A stretch of 64,000 nucleotides of DNA from Rhodovulum kholense. Its GTDB lineage: Bacteria > Pseudomonadota > Alphaproteobacteria > Rhodobacterales > Rhodobacteraceae. The DNA is taken from assembly GCF_003053725.1 (NCBI RefSeq), contig NZ_QAYC01000018.1, positions 1 through 64,000 on the forward strand, read 5' to 3'. The notes beneath the pieces were generated by a model that saw nothing but the letters and a program-made list of their open reading frames with translations, ran no database searches and was not told the origin of the DNA. Both the position numbers and the translations under genes were made by a program. Positions 36,002 through 46,628 of this stretch are shown piece after piece. Positions within the stretch are counted from its first letter, which is position 1, and each line of letters opens with the position of its first letter.

Positions 36002-36475
36002 TCAGGGGATGGCCCGTTCCATCGTGATCGAGGTCGGGCGGTCATACCCCGGATGTGCGCTGGTGCCGGTCGGCCGGAACCCGAGCGCGCCGAAGATGCG
36101 GTGATTTTCGGTCAGTTCGACCCGGGTCTGCAGTTCCAGACACGGCAGGCCCAGCGCCCTGGCCCGCGTCTCGGCCAGATCGACCAGCGCCCGGCCATGG
36201 CCCTCGCCACGCCGCGCCGGGTCGACGGCAAGCTTGCCAAGATACAGCCGGTCGGGCCGGGGCGTGAGAAAGACGCAGGCGAAAGGCGGCGCGCCGATGG
36301 CCGAGACCTCGCCCGATGCGCAGTGCCCGGCGATATCGGCCAGACGCAGCCGGTGCATCGAGCTGGGCGGGTCGATGCGCCCGTCCATATAGGCAAAGCT
36401 CCGGCGGATGAGGTCCAGCACCCCGGCCAGCGCCGGATCGTCCGCCGCCAGCCGCCGGGGTGCCTTGGCCCTCAT
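36002..36475 (-). CDS. GNAT-family N-acetyltransferase
   Basis: A 157-aa GNAT acetyltransferase. The acetyl-CoA motif A is 'LYLGKLAVDPARRGEGHGRALVDLAE' (R-x-x-G-x-G/A form), followed by 'LELQTRVELTENHRIFGALGF', typical of motif B. The N-terminal 'RRSFAYMDGRIDPPSSMHRL' could form the acceptor site. The acceptor is unknown. It lies 12 bases downstream of prs on the same strand and may share its transcript. Confidence 0.82.
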   Translation of the reverse strand: MRAKAPRRLAADDPALAGVLDLIRRSFAYMDGRIDPPSSMHRLRLADIAGHCASGEVSAIGAPPFACVFLTPRPDRLYLGKLAVDPARRGEGHGRALVDLAETRARALGLPCLELQTRVELTENHRIFGALGFRPTGTSAHPGYDRPTSITMERAIP

Positions 36476-36486
36476 GGCCCTGCCGG

Positions 36487-37512
36487 TCAGACGCGGCGCG
36501 GCGCGTAGAGCCCCTCGTAGATCGGGGCGAGCGTCTCGTGTTCGAAGAGCGAGGACACGCTGGTGCCCTGCCAGATGTTCATGATCGCCTGAGCGAACAG
36601 CGGCGCGGTTGGCACGATGCGGATATTGGGCGTCGCGAGGACGGCATCGGTCGGCTGGATCGAATCCGTCACCACCACCGATTTCAGCTGCGAATTGCGG
36701 ATGCGTTCGACCGCGGGACCGGACAGTACGCCATGGGTGATATAGGCATGCACCTCCTTGGCTCCGGCCTCGATCAGCTTGTCAGCAGCCTTGCACAGCG
36801 TTCCGGCGGTGTCGCAGATGTCGTCGACGATGAAGCAGATCTGGCCCTCGACATCGCCGATCACGGTCATCTCGGCCACCTCGCCCGGACGCACCCGGCG
36901 CTTGTCGACGATGGCCAGCCCCGACCCGATCCGCTGCGCCAGTTCGCGGGCGCGGGTCACGCCGCCCACATCGGGCGAAACCACGGTGGTCTGGGGGGCG
37001 AGCCCGTTGAATTCATGCGCGATATCGAGCGCGAAGATCGGCGAGGCATAGAGGTTGTCGACGGGGATGTCGAAGAAACCCTGGATTTGGGCCGCATGCA
37101 GATCCATGGTCAGCACCCGCTCGATGCCGGATTCGGTGAGCAGGTTCGCGACCAGCTTGGCGCTGATCGGCGTGCGGGCCTTGGTGCGACGGTCCTGACG
37201 GGCATAGCCGAAATAGGGGATCACGGCAGTGATCCGGGCGGCCGAGGACCGGCGCAGCGCGTCGGCCATGATCATCAGCTCCATCAGGTTGTCGTTCGCC
37301 GGGTTCGAGGTCGGCTGGATCACGAACATGTCCTCGCCGCGGACGTTCTCGTAGACCTCGACGAAGATCTCCTGATCGTTGAACCGTTCGACCCGGGCGT
37401 CGACCAGGTCGACATTGATGCCCCGATGCATCGACATCCGCCGGGCGATGGCGGCGGCAAGCGGACGGTTGGCGTTGCCCGAAATCAGTTTCGGTTCATG
37501 GATATTGTGCAT
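36487..37512 (-). CDS. prs: Ribose-phosphate pyrophosphokinase (PRPP synthetase)
   Basis: A 341-aa enzyme making PRPP from ribose-5-phosphate and ATP, needed for nucleotide, His and Trp synthesis. Family motifs are complete: '[17 protein letters not shown]', '[25 protein letters not shown]', '[13 protein letters not shown]', '[15 protein letters not shown]', and the PRPP loop '[11 protein letters not shown]'. It is about 20 residues longer than E. coli Prs, at the N-terminus and in the loop region. Its substrate is also the product expected from the ribokinase operon at 5929-14969. Confidence 0.96.
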   Translation of the reverse strand: MHNIHEPKLISGNANRPLAAAIARRMSMHRGINVDLVDARVERFNDQEIFVEVYENVRGEDMFVIQPTSNPANDNLMELMIMADALRRSSAARITAVIPYFGYARQDRRTKARTPISAKLVANLLTESGIERVLTMDLHAAQIQGFFDIPVDNLYASPIFALDIAHEFNGLAPQTTVVSPDVGGVTRARELAQRIGSGLAIVDKRRVRPGEVAEMTVIGDVEGQICFIVDDICDTAGTLCKAADKLIEAGAKEVHAYITHGVLSGPAVERIRNSQLKSVVVTDSIQPTDAVLATPNIRIVPTAPLFAQAIMNIWQGTSVSSLFEHETLAPIYEGLYAPRRV

Positions 37513-37616
37513 GGGGATGTCTCCGGCGGCGGCCGATTCGCGCGTGTAACGATACGTTGACAGCGCTTAGCACCGAGGTACGGTCTTGAAAACCTTGAGA
37601 GGGAGGGGGCGTCAGG

Positions 37617-38216
37617 ATGGCCCATATCGACTATTTCTTCACGGTGATCTCGCCTTACGCGTATCTGGCCGGCGGGCGCCTGGAACGGATCGCGGCCCAT
37701 CACGGCGCGACCATCACCTACAAGCCCCTTGATCTGATTGCGCTTTTCGCCCGCACCGGCGGCACGCCCCTGCCCCAGAGGTCCGAGGCGCGCAAAGCCT
37801 ACAGGTTGCAGGAACTGCGCCGGCAGGCCGCCAAGGCCGGGCTGCCGCTGACCCTGACCCCGGCGCATTTTCCGACCAACCCGGCGCCCGCCGCCTATGC
37901 GATCATCGCCGCGCAGGCCGCGGGCGGCGGCGATCTGGGCGGGCTCGTGCACAGCCTGATGCGCGCCTGCTGGGCCGAAGAACGCGATCTGGCCGAGGAT
38001 GCGGTCATCCGCGACTGTCTGGGCGCCGCGGGCTTCGACCCGGCGCTGGCCGACCGGGGGCTGCTGGCGGGGGCCGAAACCTATGCCGCCAATCTGGAAG
38101 AGGCGACCGCGCGGGGCGTCTTCGGGTCGCCCTTCTACATCACCGAAGGCGACGAGAGGTTCTGGGGGCAGGACCGGCTTGACGATCTCGACCTGCACTT
38201 GTCCGGCAAGCTCTAG
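37617..38216 (+). CDS. 2-hydroxychromene-2-carboxylate isomerase-like (DsbA-fold, kappa GST-like)
   Basis: A 199-aa protein of the DsbA-fold HCCA isomerase/kappa-class GST family. 'YFFTVISPYAYLAGGRL' at the N-terminus carries the conserved Ser-Pro-Tyr, and 'GVFGSPFYITEGDERFWGQDRLDDL' near the C-terminus is the family's cis-Pro and GSH-binding region. Members isomerise naphthalene-catabolism intermediates with glutathione, but most are of unknown substrate; no aromatic degradation genes are near. It is divergent from prs. Confidence 0.85.
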   Translation: MAHIDYFFTVISPYAYLAGGRLERIAAHHGATITYKPLDLIALFARTGGTPLPQRSEARKAYRLQELRRQAAKAGLPLTLTPAHFPTNPAPAAYAIIAAQAAGGGDLGGLVHSLMRACWAEERDLAEDAVIRDCLGAAGFDPALADRGLLAGAETYAANLEEATARGVFGSPFYITEGDERFWGQDRLDDLDLHLSGKL

Positions 38217-38249
38217 ATCCGGACCCGGCCAAGGACCGGGGCGCGCGGC

Positions 38250-39305
38250 TCAGTCGCCCCGGACGATGGCCAGAAGCGCGTCGACCTCTTCGTCGGTCGT
38301 GCACCAGGAACAGACCATCCGCGCCGAAAGGGGCACGTCGCCGGGGCCTTCCAGCGACTGGTCCATCGGCCAGAGGTAATACTGCGCCCCGGCCGCCTGG
38401 GCGCGGCGATGCGCCTCGCGCGGGAAGGCGGCAAAGACGGCATTGGCCTCGGTCGGATGCAGAAGCTCGGCCCGGTCGAGCGCGGCAAGCCCCTGCGACA
38501 GGCGCGCCGCCGCGTCGTTGGCCCGCGCCGCGAGCTTCAACCAGAGCCCGTCCTTCAGATAGGCGGCCATCTGCGCCGACAGATAGCGGTGCTTCGAGAA
38601 GAGATGCCCGCCCCGTTTGCGGCGCAATTCGAACTCCCAGGCATGGGCCGGATCGAACAGCACCACCGCCTCGACCCCCATGCAGCCGTTCTTGGTGCCG
38701 CCGAAGGACAGCACGTCGATGCCGGCCTTCCAGGTCATCTCGGCGGGCGTGGCGCCGGTCGCGACCAGCGCATTGGCGAAGCGCGCGCCGTCCATATGGA
38801 CCGGCAGATCGTAATCGGCGGCGACCGCCGACAGCGCCGACACCTCGGCGGCGGAATAGACCGTGCCATGTTCGGTCGCGTTGGTGATCGAGACGGCCCC
38901 ACGCTGGACGTTATGCACGCCGCCCCGGGCGGCGAAGCCGATGGCCTCGCGCAGCGCCTCGGGGGTCAGCCTGGCGTCGGCCCCCTCGACCAGCGTCAGC
39001 TTGGCGCCGCCGGTGTAGAATTCCGGCGCCGCGCATTCGTCTTCCTCGATATGGGCGTTGCGGTGGCAGAAGACCGTGGCCCAGGGCGGGCAGAGCAGCG
39101 ACAGCGACAGCGCATTGGCGGCGGTTCCGGTCGCGACCAGATAGACCTCGGCGTCGGGCGCCTCGAAGGTCTCGCGGATCGCCGTGCGGACCTCGGCCAT
39201 GATCGCATCGGCGCCATAGGGCATGGCATAGCCGTGATTGGCGGCAATCAGCGCGTCCAGGATCTGCGGCGGCACGGGCGAGGTGTTGTCCGAGGCAAAA
39301 TGCAT
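38250..39305 (-). CDS. ltaE: Low-specificity threonine aldolase / beta-eliminating lyase
   Basis: A 351-aa PLP enzyme of the threonine aldolase group, splitting threonine or related beta-hydroxy amino acids to glycine and an aldehyde. 'DNTSPVPPQILDAL', 'EVYLVATGTAANALSLSLLC', 'VHMDGARFANALV' and the PLP lysine in 'DVLSFGGTKNGCMGVEAVV' are present. I take the ATG at 39305; a GTG at 39314 overlaps the upstream stop and has poor spacing. It is coupled closely to the YcgN-like gene (5 bases apart). Confidence 0.9.
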   Translation of the reverse strand: MHFASDNTSPVPPQILDALIAANHGYAMPYGADAIMAEVRTAIRETFEAPDAEVYLVATGTAANALSLSLLCPPWATVFCHRNAHIEEDECAAPEFYTGGAKLTLVEGADARLTPEALREAIGFAARGGVHNVQRGAVSITNATEHGTVYSAAEVSALSAVAADYDLPVHMDGARFANALVATGATPAEMTWKAGIDVLSFGGTKNGCMGVEAVVLFDPAHAWEFELRRKRGGHLFSKHRYLSAQMAAYLKDGLWLKLAARANDAAARLSQGLAALDRAELLHPTEANAVFAAFPREAHRRAQAAGAQYYLWPMDQSLEGPGDVPLSARMVCSWCTTDEEVDALLAIVRGD

Positions 39306-39310
39306 GGCTG

Positions 39311-39790
39311 TCACAGCTCCTCTTCGATGACGTGATCTTCCCAGTCTTCAAGCGGAACATCGAATTCGGGAATGGTCCAGCCCCGAACCGACATCCCGGC
39401 TTCGTGCACGCTTTCGGGATCGCCCGAGACCAGCGGATGCCAGTCGGCCAGCCCGCGGCCCTCCCAGAGCCGCCGATAGGCGCAGCTCAAGGGCATCCAG
39501 TAGGCGACCTCGCCCAGCGTCTTCGGCGACAGCACCACGCATTCGGGCACGATGCTCTTGCGGATCGGGTAATTGGCGCAGCGGCAGGTGCTGTCATCCA
39601 GCAGGCGGCAGGCGATGCGGGTAAAGACAACCTCGCCGGTATCGGCATCCTCGAGCTTGTTCAGACAGCACTTGCCGCAGCCGTCGCACAGCGCCTCCCA
39701 TTCGGCGGGGGTCATGTCCTTCAGCGCCACCCGGTCCCAGAACTGCGGGCGCAGCGTGTCGGGGGCGGGCTTGCGGGTGAGGCGCGCCAC
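39311..39790 (-). CDS. YcgN-like UPF0260 protein (Cys cluster)
   Basis: A 159-aa protein of the UPF0260/YkgJ-type Cys-cluster group. 'CDGCGKCCLNKLED' (C-x2-C-x2-CC), 'ACRLLDDSTCRCANYPIRKSIVPECV' and 'SCAYRRLWEGRGLADWHPL' supply a set of Cys residues likely to bind iron or zinc. The function is unknown. The start is a GTG at 39788-39790. It sits between ribF and ltaE in a compact minus-strand unit (4- and 5-base gaps). Confidence 0.87.
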   Translation of the reverse strand: MARLTRKPAPDTLRPQFWDRVALKDMTPAEWEALCDGCGKCCLNKLEDADTGEVVFTRIACRLLDDSTCRCANYPIRKSIVPECVVLSPKTLGEVAYWMPLSCAYRRLWEGRGLADWHPLVSGDPESVHEAGMSVRGWTIPEFDVPLEDWEDHVIEEEL

Positions 39791-39794
39791 CGTC

Positions 39795-40757
39795 TCAGTC
39801 CGGCGCGAAGGGAAGCGGCAGGTCGCCGGTCAGGATCGCCCGGGCCTGCCCGCAATCGGCATCGATCTGCGCGACCAGCGCCTCGAGCCCGTCGAACTTC
39901 GCCTCGTCGCGCAGGAACTCGACCAGGGCGACGGACAGATGGGTGCCGTAAAGATCGCCCTCGAAATCGAACAGGTAGCTTTCGCAATTCGGGACGTTCT
40001 CGCCGAACATCGGGCGGATACCGATCGAGGCGGCGCCGTCATAGGTGCCCTGATGCGGCCCCGACAGCACGTCGACCCTGACCGCATAGACCCCGAACCG
40101 CGGCCGGTGCAGCCCCTGGATCGACATGTTGGCGGTCGGAAAGCCCAGATCGCGGCCGCGCGCGTCGCCATGCAGCACCTCGCCCTCGATCCGGTGCCAG
40201 TGGCCCAGCATCGCGGCGGCATCGCGCGGGCGGCCCTCGGTCAGGGCATGGCGGATCGAGGTCGAGGAAACCTCGCCCACATGGTTCGACAAGAGCGGCA
40301 CGGCGGTGACGCCAAAGCCCATCTCGGCCCCGAACCGTGCCAGATCCCCGACGGTTCCGGCGCGGCCCTTGCCGAAGCAGAAATCCTCGCCCACGACGAC
40401 ATGCGACAGCCCCAGACCGTCGACGATGACCTGCCGCGCGAAAGCCTCGGGCGAGAGCCCGGCCAGCGGCGCATCGAAGGGCAGTTCGTAAAGGTGATCG
40501 ACCCCAAGCTTGGCCAGACGGTTGGCACGGGCCTCGGCATTCATCAGCCGGAAGGGCGGCGCCTCGGGCGCGAAGAATTCGCGCGGATGCGGCTCGAAGG
40601 TCAGGATGCCCAGCGGCGCGCCGCGGCGCGCGGCCTCGGTCCGCGCGGCCTCGATCACCACCCGGTGGCCAAGGTGAACGCCGTCGAAATTGCCGATGGC
40701 GGCCGCGGCACCGCGGTCGCCCGTCGCGTTACCGGTCCAGGAGGCAAAGGTCTGCAT
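39795..40757 (-). CDS. ribF: Bifunctional riboflavin kinase / FAD synthetase
   Basis: A 320-aa cytoplasmic enzyme that makes FMN and then FAD. The N-terminal FAD synthetase (nucleotidyltransferase) domain has 'IGNFDGVHLGH' and 'FEPHPREFF', with 'VVGEDFCFGKGRAGT' and 'SSTSIRHAL'. The C-terminal flavokinase domain has 'GRDLGFPTANM' and 'GVYAVRV'. The start is uncertain: ATG at 40757 or GTG at 40772. A perfect 8-bp hairpin (40758-40780) lies right before the ATG and covers the only G-rich Shine-Dalgarno sequence. Confidence 0.93.
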   Translation of the reverse strand: MQTFASWTGNATGDRGAAAAIGNFDGVHLGHRVVIEAARTEAARRGAPLGILTFEPHPREFFAPEAPPFRLMNAEARANRLAKLGVDHLYELPFDAPLAGLSPEAFARQVIVDGLGLSHVVVGEDFCFGKGRAGTVGDLARFGAEMGFGVTAVPLLSNHVGEVSSTSIRHALTEGRPRDAAAMLGHWHRIEGEVLHGDARGRDLGFPTANMSIQGLHRPRFGVYAVRVDVLSGPHQGTYDGAASIGIRPMFGENVPNCESYLFDFEGDLYGTHLSVALVEFLRDEAKFDGLEALVAQIDADCGQARAILTGDLPLPFAPD

Positions 40758-40780
40758 GGCCCCCGATTGCACCGGGGGCC
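40758..40780 (-). promoter_or_regulatory. Hairpin over the ribF translation start
   Basis: GGCCCCCG / CGGGGGCC forms a perfect 8-bp stem with a 7-nt loop directly upstream of the ribF ATG and 9 bases after the maoC-like stop. It contains the GGGGG that would serve as ribosome-binding site. It has no T-tract, so it is either a weak intergenic terminator or a translation-limiting structure. Confidence 0.45.
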
Positions 40781-40788
40781 GGGCCGCG

Positions 40789-41232
40789 TCAATCGAATTT
40801 CTTGCTGGGTGCCAGCACCACGGCCTCGCCCTTAAGAACCGGCTTTCCGTCGACGATACAGCGGCAATCCATGGTCACGCGGCGCCGCGAATGGTCGATG
40901 CCGGTGACCTCGACCTCGGCCAGCACCATGTCGCCGGGACGCACGGGGGCGAGGAATTTCAGGCTCTGGCCCAGATAGATCGTGCCATGGCCCGGAAGCT
41001 GTTCGCCGATCACCGCCGAGATCAGGCTGGCGGTCAGCATGCCATGGGCGATCCGGCCTTCGAAGATCGTCTCCATGGCGTAATCGTCATCCAGATGCAC
41101 CGGATTGCAGTCGGTCGAGACCTCGGCGAACAGTTCGATGTCGCGGTCGGTCACCTGCTTGCGCAGATGGCGGCACATGCCGATCTCGATATCCTCGATG
41201 CAAATCGTTCCGCGTGGCATGTTGTCGAGCAT
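40789..41232 (-). CDS. MaoC-like (R)-specific hydratase-type protein
   Basis: A 147-aa hotdog-fold protein of the MaoC dehydratase group. 'ELFAEVSTDCNPVHLDDDYA' is the hydratase motif with catalytic Asp and His, followed by 'RIAHGMLTASLISAVIG'. Such enzymes hydrate enoyl-CoAs, for example to (R)-3-hydroxyacyl-CoA for polyhydroxyalkanoate. I chose the ATG at 41232 (GGGGGCTGGGA upstream); the ATG at 41220 is also possible, and the frame is open for 58 more codons without family sequence. It is followed by ribF. Confidence 0.85.
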   Translation of the reverse strand: MLDNMPRGTICIEDIEIGMCRHLRKQVTDRDIELFAEVSTDCNPVHLDDDYAMETIFEGRIAHGMLTASLISAVIGEQLPGHGTIYLGQSLKFLAPVRPGDMVLAEVEVTGIDHSRRRVTMDCRCIVDGKPVLKGEAVVLAPSKKFD

Positions 41233-41511
41233 TCCCAGCCCCCGGTGGATCATGTTGCGCTGCAGCATAGCGAAGCCGCGCCCATGCTGCAATGCGGGAG
41301 AGTAATTTTTCGTTACGTTTCGTTGTCCGGTCGCAACTTTCTTGCGCCACACTTGCGCCGTCGATTTCGCCTCCATCCGCCCGAACCGGGCCGCCCACAC
41401 CGTCAATGCTGGGCCGGAACGCGCGGCAAGGCAAGGGAAATGGAAGGGGCCGCAAAGACTTGCGCCCCGGACGGGGCCGGGGCGCGAGGGCAGGACAGAC
41501 GTGCCGCAGGG

Positions 41512-42381
41512 TCAGCGCAGGAAGCCGATGGCGTAGGTCGGGCTGGCCATGTGCTGTTTCAGGAAGGCCTCGAGCCGCTCGGGATCCGGCTGGTGCCGGG
41601 TCGCGGTCTCGGCCGCGGCGAGCCCGCCAGATATGAAGAGCGAATCGAGATCCTCGCCGATGGCCCCCGCGATGTCGGTGCGGATGCCGTCGCCGATGCA
41701 GAGGATGTCGGCATCCGCCACATCGGCGAATTCCGCCAGCCGCTGCCGGGCCAGATCGTAGATCGGCGGTTGGGGCTTGCCGAAATAAAGGCTCTCGCCG
41801 CCCATCCTGGTATAAAGCTCGGCGATGGCGCCCGCGCACCATTCGCGGGTCTCGCCCCGGTCGACCACCACATCGGGGTTGGCGCAAAGCAGCTTGAGCC
41901 CCTTCTGCTTGGCGTAAAGCAGTTGCGGGCGCAGCTCGTCAGGATCGGCATGCGAATCGAACGGGCCGGTGCAGACGATGCCCTCGGCCTCTTCCAGGGG
42001 CACGCGCTCGATCTCGACCGGGTCGCGGACGATGCGGATCGGATCGAAGAAGGTCAGGTCGAAATCGATGCCGATGAAATAGACCCGCTTGCCGACGATG
42101 CCGCGGAACATCGCGGCGCGGGCGCTGTCGCCAGAGGTGGCGATGGTGTCCCAGCTGTCGCGGGCGACGCCGATCTCCTCCAGCTGCCCCTCGACCGCCT
42201 TGCGGTGGCGCGGCGCATTGGTGATCAGCACCACCTTGCCGCCCTTGCTGCGATAGCGCTGCAGCGCGGCGACGGCGTCGGGAAAGGGCTCGCGCCCGTT
42301 ATGCACGCAGCCCCAGAGATCGACGAACAAGGCCTTGTAGCGGGACGAGACCTCGTCGAGGCTCTCGATGATCGGAGTCAT
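41512..42381 (-). CDS. HAD-superfamily class IIA hydrolase (TIGR01459 type)
   Basis: A 289-aa HAD phosphatase of the NagD-like IIA subclass. It has motif I 'FVDLWGCVHNG' (with Asp and the Trp-Gly variation typical of the TIGR01459 group), 'VVLITNAPR' (motif II), 'YFGKPQPPIYDLA' (motif III Lys) and 'CIGDGIRTDIAGA' (motif IV). The substrate is unknown. AAGGAT lies 9 bases upstream of the ATG at 42381. A terminator hairpin separates it from ppaC. Confidence 0.87.
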   Translation of the reverse strand: MTPIIESLDEVSSRYKALFVDLWGCVHNGREPFPDAVAALQRYRSKGGKVVLITNAPRHRKAVEGQLEEIGVARDSWDTIATSGDSARAAMFRGIVGKRVYFIGIDFDLTFFDPIRIVRDPVEIERVPLEEAEGIVCTGPFDSHADPDELRPQLLYAKQKGLKLLCANPDVVVDRGETREWCAGAIAELYTRMGGESLYFGKPQPPIYDLARQRLAEFADVADADILCIGDGIRTDIAGAIGEDLDSLFISGGLAAAETATRHQPDPERLEAFLKQHMASPTYAIGFLR

Positions 42382-42395
42382 GGGCGGGCATCCTT

Positions 42396-42424
42396 GCAAG
42401 AAGGGGCGCCGGATGCGGCGCCCC
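42396..42424 (-). terminator. Intrinsic terminator after ppaC
   Basis: On the minus strand the perfect 8-bp stem GGGGCGCC / GGCGCCCC with a 6-nt loop is followed by TTCTTGC. It lies 18 bases past the ppaC stop and just before the Shine-Dalgarno sequence of the HAD gene. Confidence 0.75.
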
Positions 42425-42442
42425 CGGGGGTCGTGTCGGGGC

Positions 42443-43363
42443 TTAGAGCTGAAGGTTCGGGATGATCTGCTTCTTGCGGCTGACGATGCCCGGCAGCACC
42501 ACGGTATTGCCCGAGACCTTGGCGGCAAAGCTCTTCTCGGCCACCGCCTTGACCAGATCGTTCGGCACCAGAAGCGTCGCTTCCTGCTTGAGGATGTCGA
42601 CCACGAACAGCAGCACCTGATCGGCGCCATCCTCTTCGGCCACGCCGGTCATCGCCTGCATCAGGCTGTCCTTGCGGTCGAGCACGGTCTTGGGCGAGGT
42701 GGTTTCCAGCACCGAGACGCGGAATTTCTTGCCGGCGATCTCGTATTCCTTCGAATCCATCCGCAGCAGTTCGGCATCCGAGAAGGCCGAGACATCGGAT
42801 TTGGCCGCGAACATCTCGGCGGCATAGTCGGGGATCGAGATGCCCAGCTCGGCCGCCAGCTTTTCGGCCACGGCCTTGTCGACCGGCGTGGTGGTGGGCG
42901 AACGGAATTCCAGGGTGTCGCTGAGGATGCAGGACAGCATCGCGCCCTTGATGTTGTCGGGCATCTTCGCCGCGTCCTCGCCCATCAGGTCGTGCATGAT
43001 GGTGGCGGTGCAGGCCACCGGGCGCACGGTGATCTCGATCGGCGAGCGGGTCTTCAGCCCGCCCTGCAGCAGGTGGTGGTCGATGATCGCGATCACATTC
43101 GCCTCGTTGATCCTCGAGGGCAGCTCGGCGACGTTGTTGGTGTCGACCACGACGACATTCTCGCCCGGGGCGACATCGGCAATGATCTCGGGCTGCTCGA
43201 AGCCCCAGCGGGTCAGGACGAACTTGGCTTCGGTATTGGGTTCGCCCAGAAGCCTGGCCTCGGCGGCCTTGCCCTTGATCTCGGAAAGGTACCAGGCCCA
43301 GATCAGCGGCGAGCCGGTGGAATCGGTGTCGGGGGCCTTGTGGCCGAGAACCTTGATCGTCAT
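42443..43363 (-). CDS. ppaC: Manganese-dependent inorganic pyrophosphatase (family II)
   Basis: A 306-aa DHH-family pyrophosphatase hydrolysing PPi to phosphate. 'KVLGHKAPDTDSTGSPL' carries the first metal ligands (His, Asp, Asp), 'VVVDTNN' the next Asp, and 'IIDHHLLQGGL' the DHH motif. The C-terminal DHHA2 domain ends with 'GIVSRKKQIIP', whose Arg-Lys-Lys binds phosphate. The size matches the family (about 305-310). It is divergent from the groESL promoter region. Confidence 0.95.
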   Translation of the reverse strand: MTIKVLGHKAPDTDSTGSPLIWAWYLSEIKGKAAEARLLGEPNTEAKFVLTRWGFEQPEIIADVAPGENVVVVDTNNVAELPSRINEANVIAIIDHHLLQGGLKTRSPIEITVRPVACTATIMHDLMGEDAAKMPDNIKGAMLSCILSDTLEFRSPTTTPVDKAVAEKLAAELGISIPDYAAEMFAAKSDVSAFSDAELLRMDSKEYEIAGKKFRVSVLETTSPKTVLDRKDSLMQAMTGVAEEDGADQVLLFVVDILKQEATLLVPNDLVKAVAEKSFAAKVSGNTVVLPGIVSRKKQIIPNLQL

Positions 43364-43543
43364 GTGATACGCCCAATTTGCAGGTGTCTGAAGTCGGCGC
43401 CCTTATAGAAGGGGCCGTGCCGCTTGTCACCCGGCGCCTGCACGCTCTTTGTGCGCCGCGGCATTTCCGGGACCGCCCCGGCGCCCCGCCCGGCCACCCG
43501 GCCGGACTGCCCCGCAGAGGCCGATTTTTCGATATCGCGGCGC

Positions 43544-43572
43544 TTGACAGCCTGTCGCGGCTTTCCTATCTC
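43544..43572 (+). promoter_or_regulatory. groESL promoter (-35/-10)
   Basis: TTGACA at 43544-43549, a 17-bp spacer, then TATCTC at 43567-43572. The spacing is ideal for housekeeping sigma-70, and the transcription start would fall at about the CIRCE element. Confidence 0.7.
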
Positions 43573-43580
43573 CGGCTTCG

Positions 43581-43607
43581 TTAGCACTCACCGGGTGCGA
43601 GTGACAA
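43581..43607 (+). promoter_or_regulatory. CIRCE element (HrcA operator)
   Basis: TTAGCACTC at 43581-43589, a 9-base spacer, then GAGTGACAA at 43599-43607. The left arm matches the CIRCE consensus exactly, and the right arm matches 7 of 9 positions (consensus GAGTGCTAA). It lies 34 bases before groES, where HrcA represses chaperonin genes. hrcA itself is not in the window. Confidence 0.9.
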
Positions 43608-43641
43608 AACCTCGACACCCAGAACCAAGGAGCGTTCGAAC

Positions 43642-43929
43642 ATGGCATTCAAACCTTTGCACGACCGGGTTCTCGTTCGCCGCGTCGAAAGCGATGAGAA
43701 GACCAAGGGCGGCCTGATCATCCCCGACAGCGCCAAGGAAAAACCGGCCGAAGGCGAAGTGATCGCCTGTGGCGAAGGCGCCCGCAAGGATTCGGGCGAG
43801 CTGATCGAGATGGGCGTCAAGGCTGGCGACCGCATCCTCTTCGGCAAATGGTCGGGCACCGAAGTCACGATCGACGGCGAAGAACTGCTGATCATGAAGG
43901 AAAGCGACATCCTCGGCATCATCGCCTGA
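43642..43929 (+). CDS. groES: Co-chaperonin GroES
   Basis: A 95-aa GroES, the heptameric lid of the GroEL folding chamber. '[42 protein letters not shown]' spans the mobile loop and the conserved N-terminal sequence; '[14 protein letters not shown]' follows. The length is typical. CAAGGAGCG precedes the ATG. It is the first gene of the groESL operon behind the CIRCE element. Confidence 0.98.
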   Translation: MAFKPLHDRVLVRRVESDEKTKGGLIIPDSAKEKPAEGEVIACGEGARKDSGELIEMGVKAGDRILFGKWSGTEVTIDGEELLIMKESDILGIIA

Positions 43930-43958
43930 GTGGATCGCCCCTAGAAACCAACAGATAG

Positions 43959-45617
<1,659 letters not shown>

Positions 45618-45643
45618 GCCGACCGGCCCTATCAGGTCACCGG

Positions 45644-45676
45644 AAAGGGGCTGCCATGTGCGGCCCCTTTCTTCGT
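45644..45676 (+). terminator. Intrinsic terminator of groESL
   Basis: An 8-bp stem AAAGGGGC / GCCCCTTT with an 11-nt loop is followed by CTTCGTTTT, 27 bases past the groEL stop. Confidence 0.85.
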
Positions 45677-45773
45677 TTTGGCCTCAGCCCCGCGACAGTT
45701 CTGTGCCGCCTGCGTCAAGATGCGCGGGCGCCCGGGCGCTGTCCGCCGGGCCGGAATTTGCTAGGTTCGCCCC

Positions 45774-46244
45774 ATGACCATTCGCCCCGCCACCGCGTCC
45801 GATTACGGCCCCATCGCCCGGCTTCTCGAAGCCGCCTTCGCCCGTCCCGACGAGGCGAGGCTGGTCGAGGCGTTGCGCCTGGGCAAGGCCATGGCCCGGG
45901 AATGGGTGCTGGCCAATGACAAGGAAGAGATCCGCGCCTATCTGGCCTTGGTTCACATGGTCGAGCCCAGGGGCTGGTACGCGCTCGCCCCGGTCGCGGT
46001 GGCGCCGGGATCGCAGGGCCTGGGCCTTGGCGGACGGCTGATCCATGCCGCGCTCGACGTGGTCGAGGGGCCGGTGGTGGTGCTGGGCGACCCGGACTAT
46101 TACACGCGCTTCGGCTTTTCCGTGGGCCGGGCCGCGAACCTCGTCTCGCCCTATCCGCTGGACGTGACCGCGCTCTACGAGCCCGCCCCGACCGGAAGTC
46201 CGCCGCTGGCGCGGCTTGTCTACGCCACCCCCTTCGGTGCCTGA
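45774..46244 (+). CDS. GNAT-family N-acetyltransferase
   Basis: A 156-aa GNAT protein related to YhbS-type acetyltransferases. 'MTIRPATASDYGPIARLLEAAF' is the N-terminal strand-helix, 'LAPVAVAPGSQGLGLGGRLIHAALDV' the acetyl-CoA motif (Q-x-x-G-x-G), and 'VVVLGDPDYYTRFGFSVGRAANL' the late motif typical of the YhbS group. The acceptor is unknown. It stands alone between the groESL terminator and the RTX region. Confidence 0.87.
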   Translation: MTIRPATASDYGPIARLLEAAFARPDEARLVEALRLGKAMAREWVLANDKEEIRAYLALVHMVEPRGWYALAPVAVAPGSQGLGLGGRLIHAALDVVEGPVVVLGDPDYYTRFGFSVGRAANLVSPYPLDVTALYEPAPTGSPPLARLVYATPFGA

Positions 46245-46628
46245 CGCGCCCGCCCCATCCGCACCCGTTCCGCCTGCGTCAGATCGCCCGTCGTCCACCG
46301 CCCTGTCGGCCGCGCAGCCTGCTCCGGCGACCACGCGGCCCCGGCCATCGTCCTGACCTGACGAGGAATTTTCACCGCCGCCCCCGGCGCCGGTTCCGCT
46401 TACATTCATTAACGCCCGAAAGTCCCGGATTCCAAATCCGTTTCCGCTTTATTGCAGGTTGACTCGCAATGCCCGGGCGCGCCTAATTAAGATTAATCAA
46501 GATTGCATTGTTTTAACGAGTCGTCCGTCTACCCATCGCCCTGCCTCGGCCCGATGCCCCGGGGGAGCGCGTCTTTTAATGGGCACATTCCTTTAATTTC
46601 CGAATTTCAATGACATGGGGGTCTTGCG
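46245..46628 (+). promoter_or_regulatory. Upstream region of the first RTX gene
   Basis: This 384-base stretch has no credible gene. Its second half is unusually AT-rich for this genome (46440-46520: CCTAATTAAGATTAATCAAGATTGCATTGTT). It includes a dyad CGGATT-CCA-AATCCG at 46426-46440. The abrupt base change and the dyad suggest a regulated promoter for the RTX gene, and possibly foreign origin. No exact -35/-10 could be fixed. Confidence 0.5.

Noticed and set aside
43550..43640. Possible RNA thermometer or riboswitch before groES
   Set aside because: The inverted repeat is fully explained as a CIRCE operator behind a well-spaced promoter.
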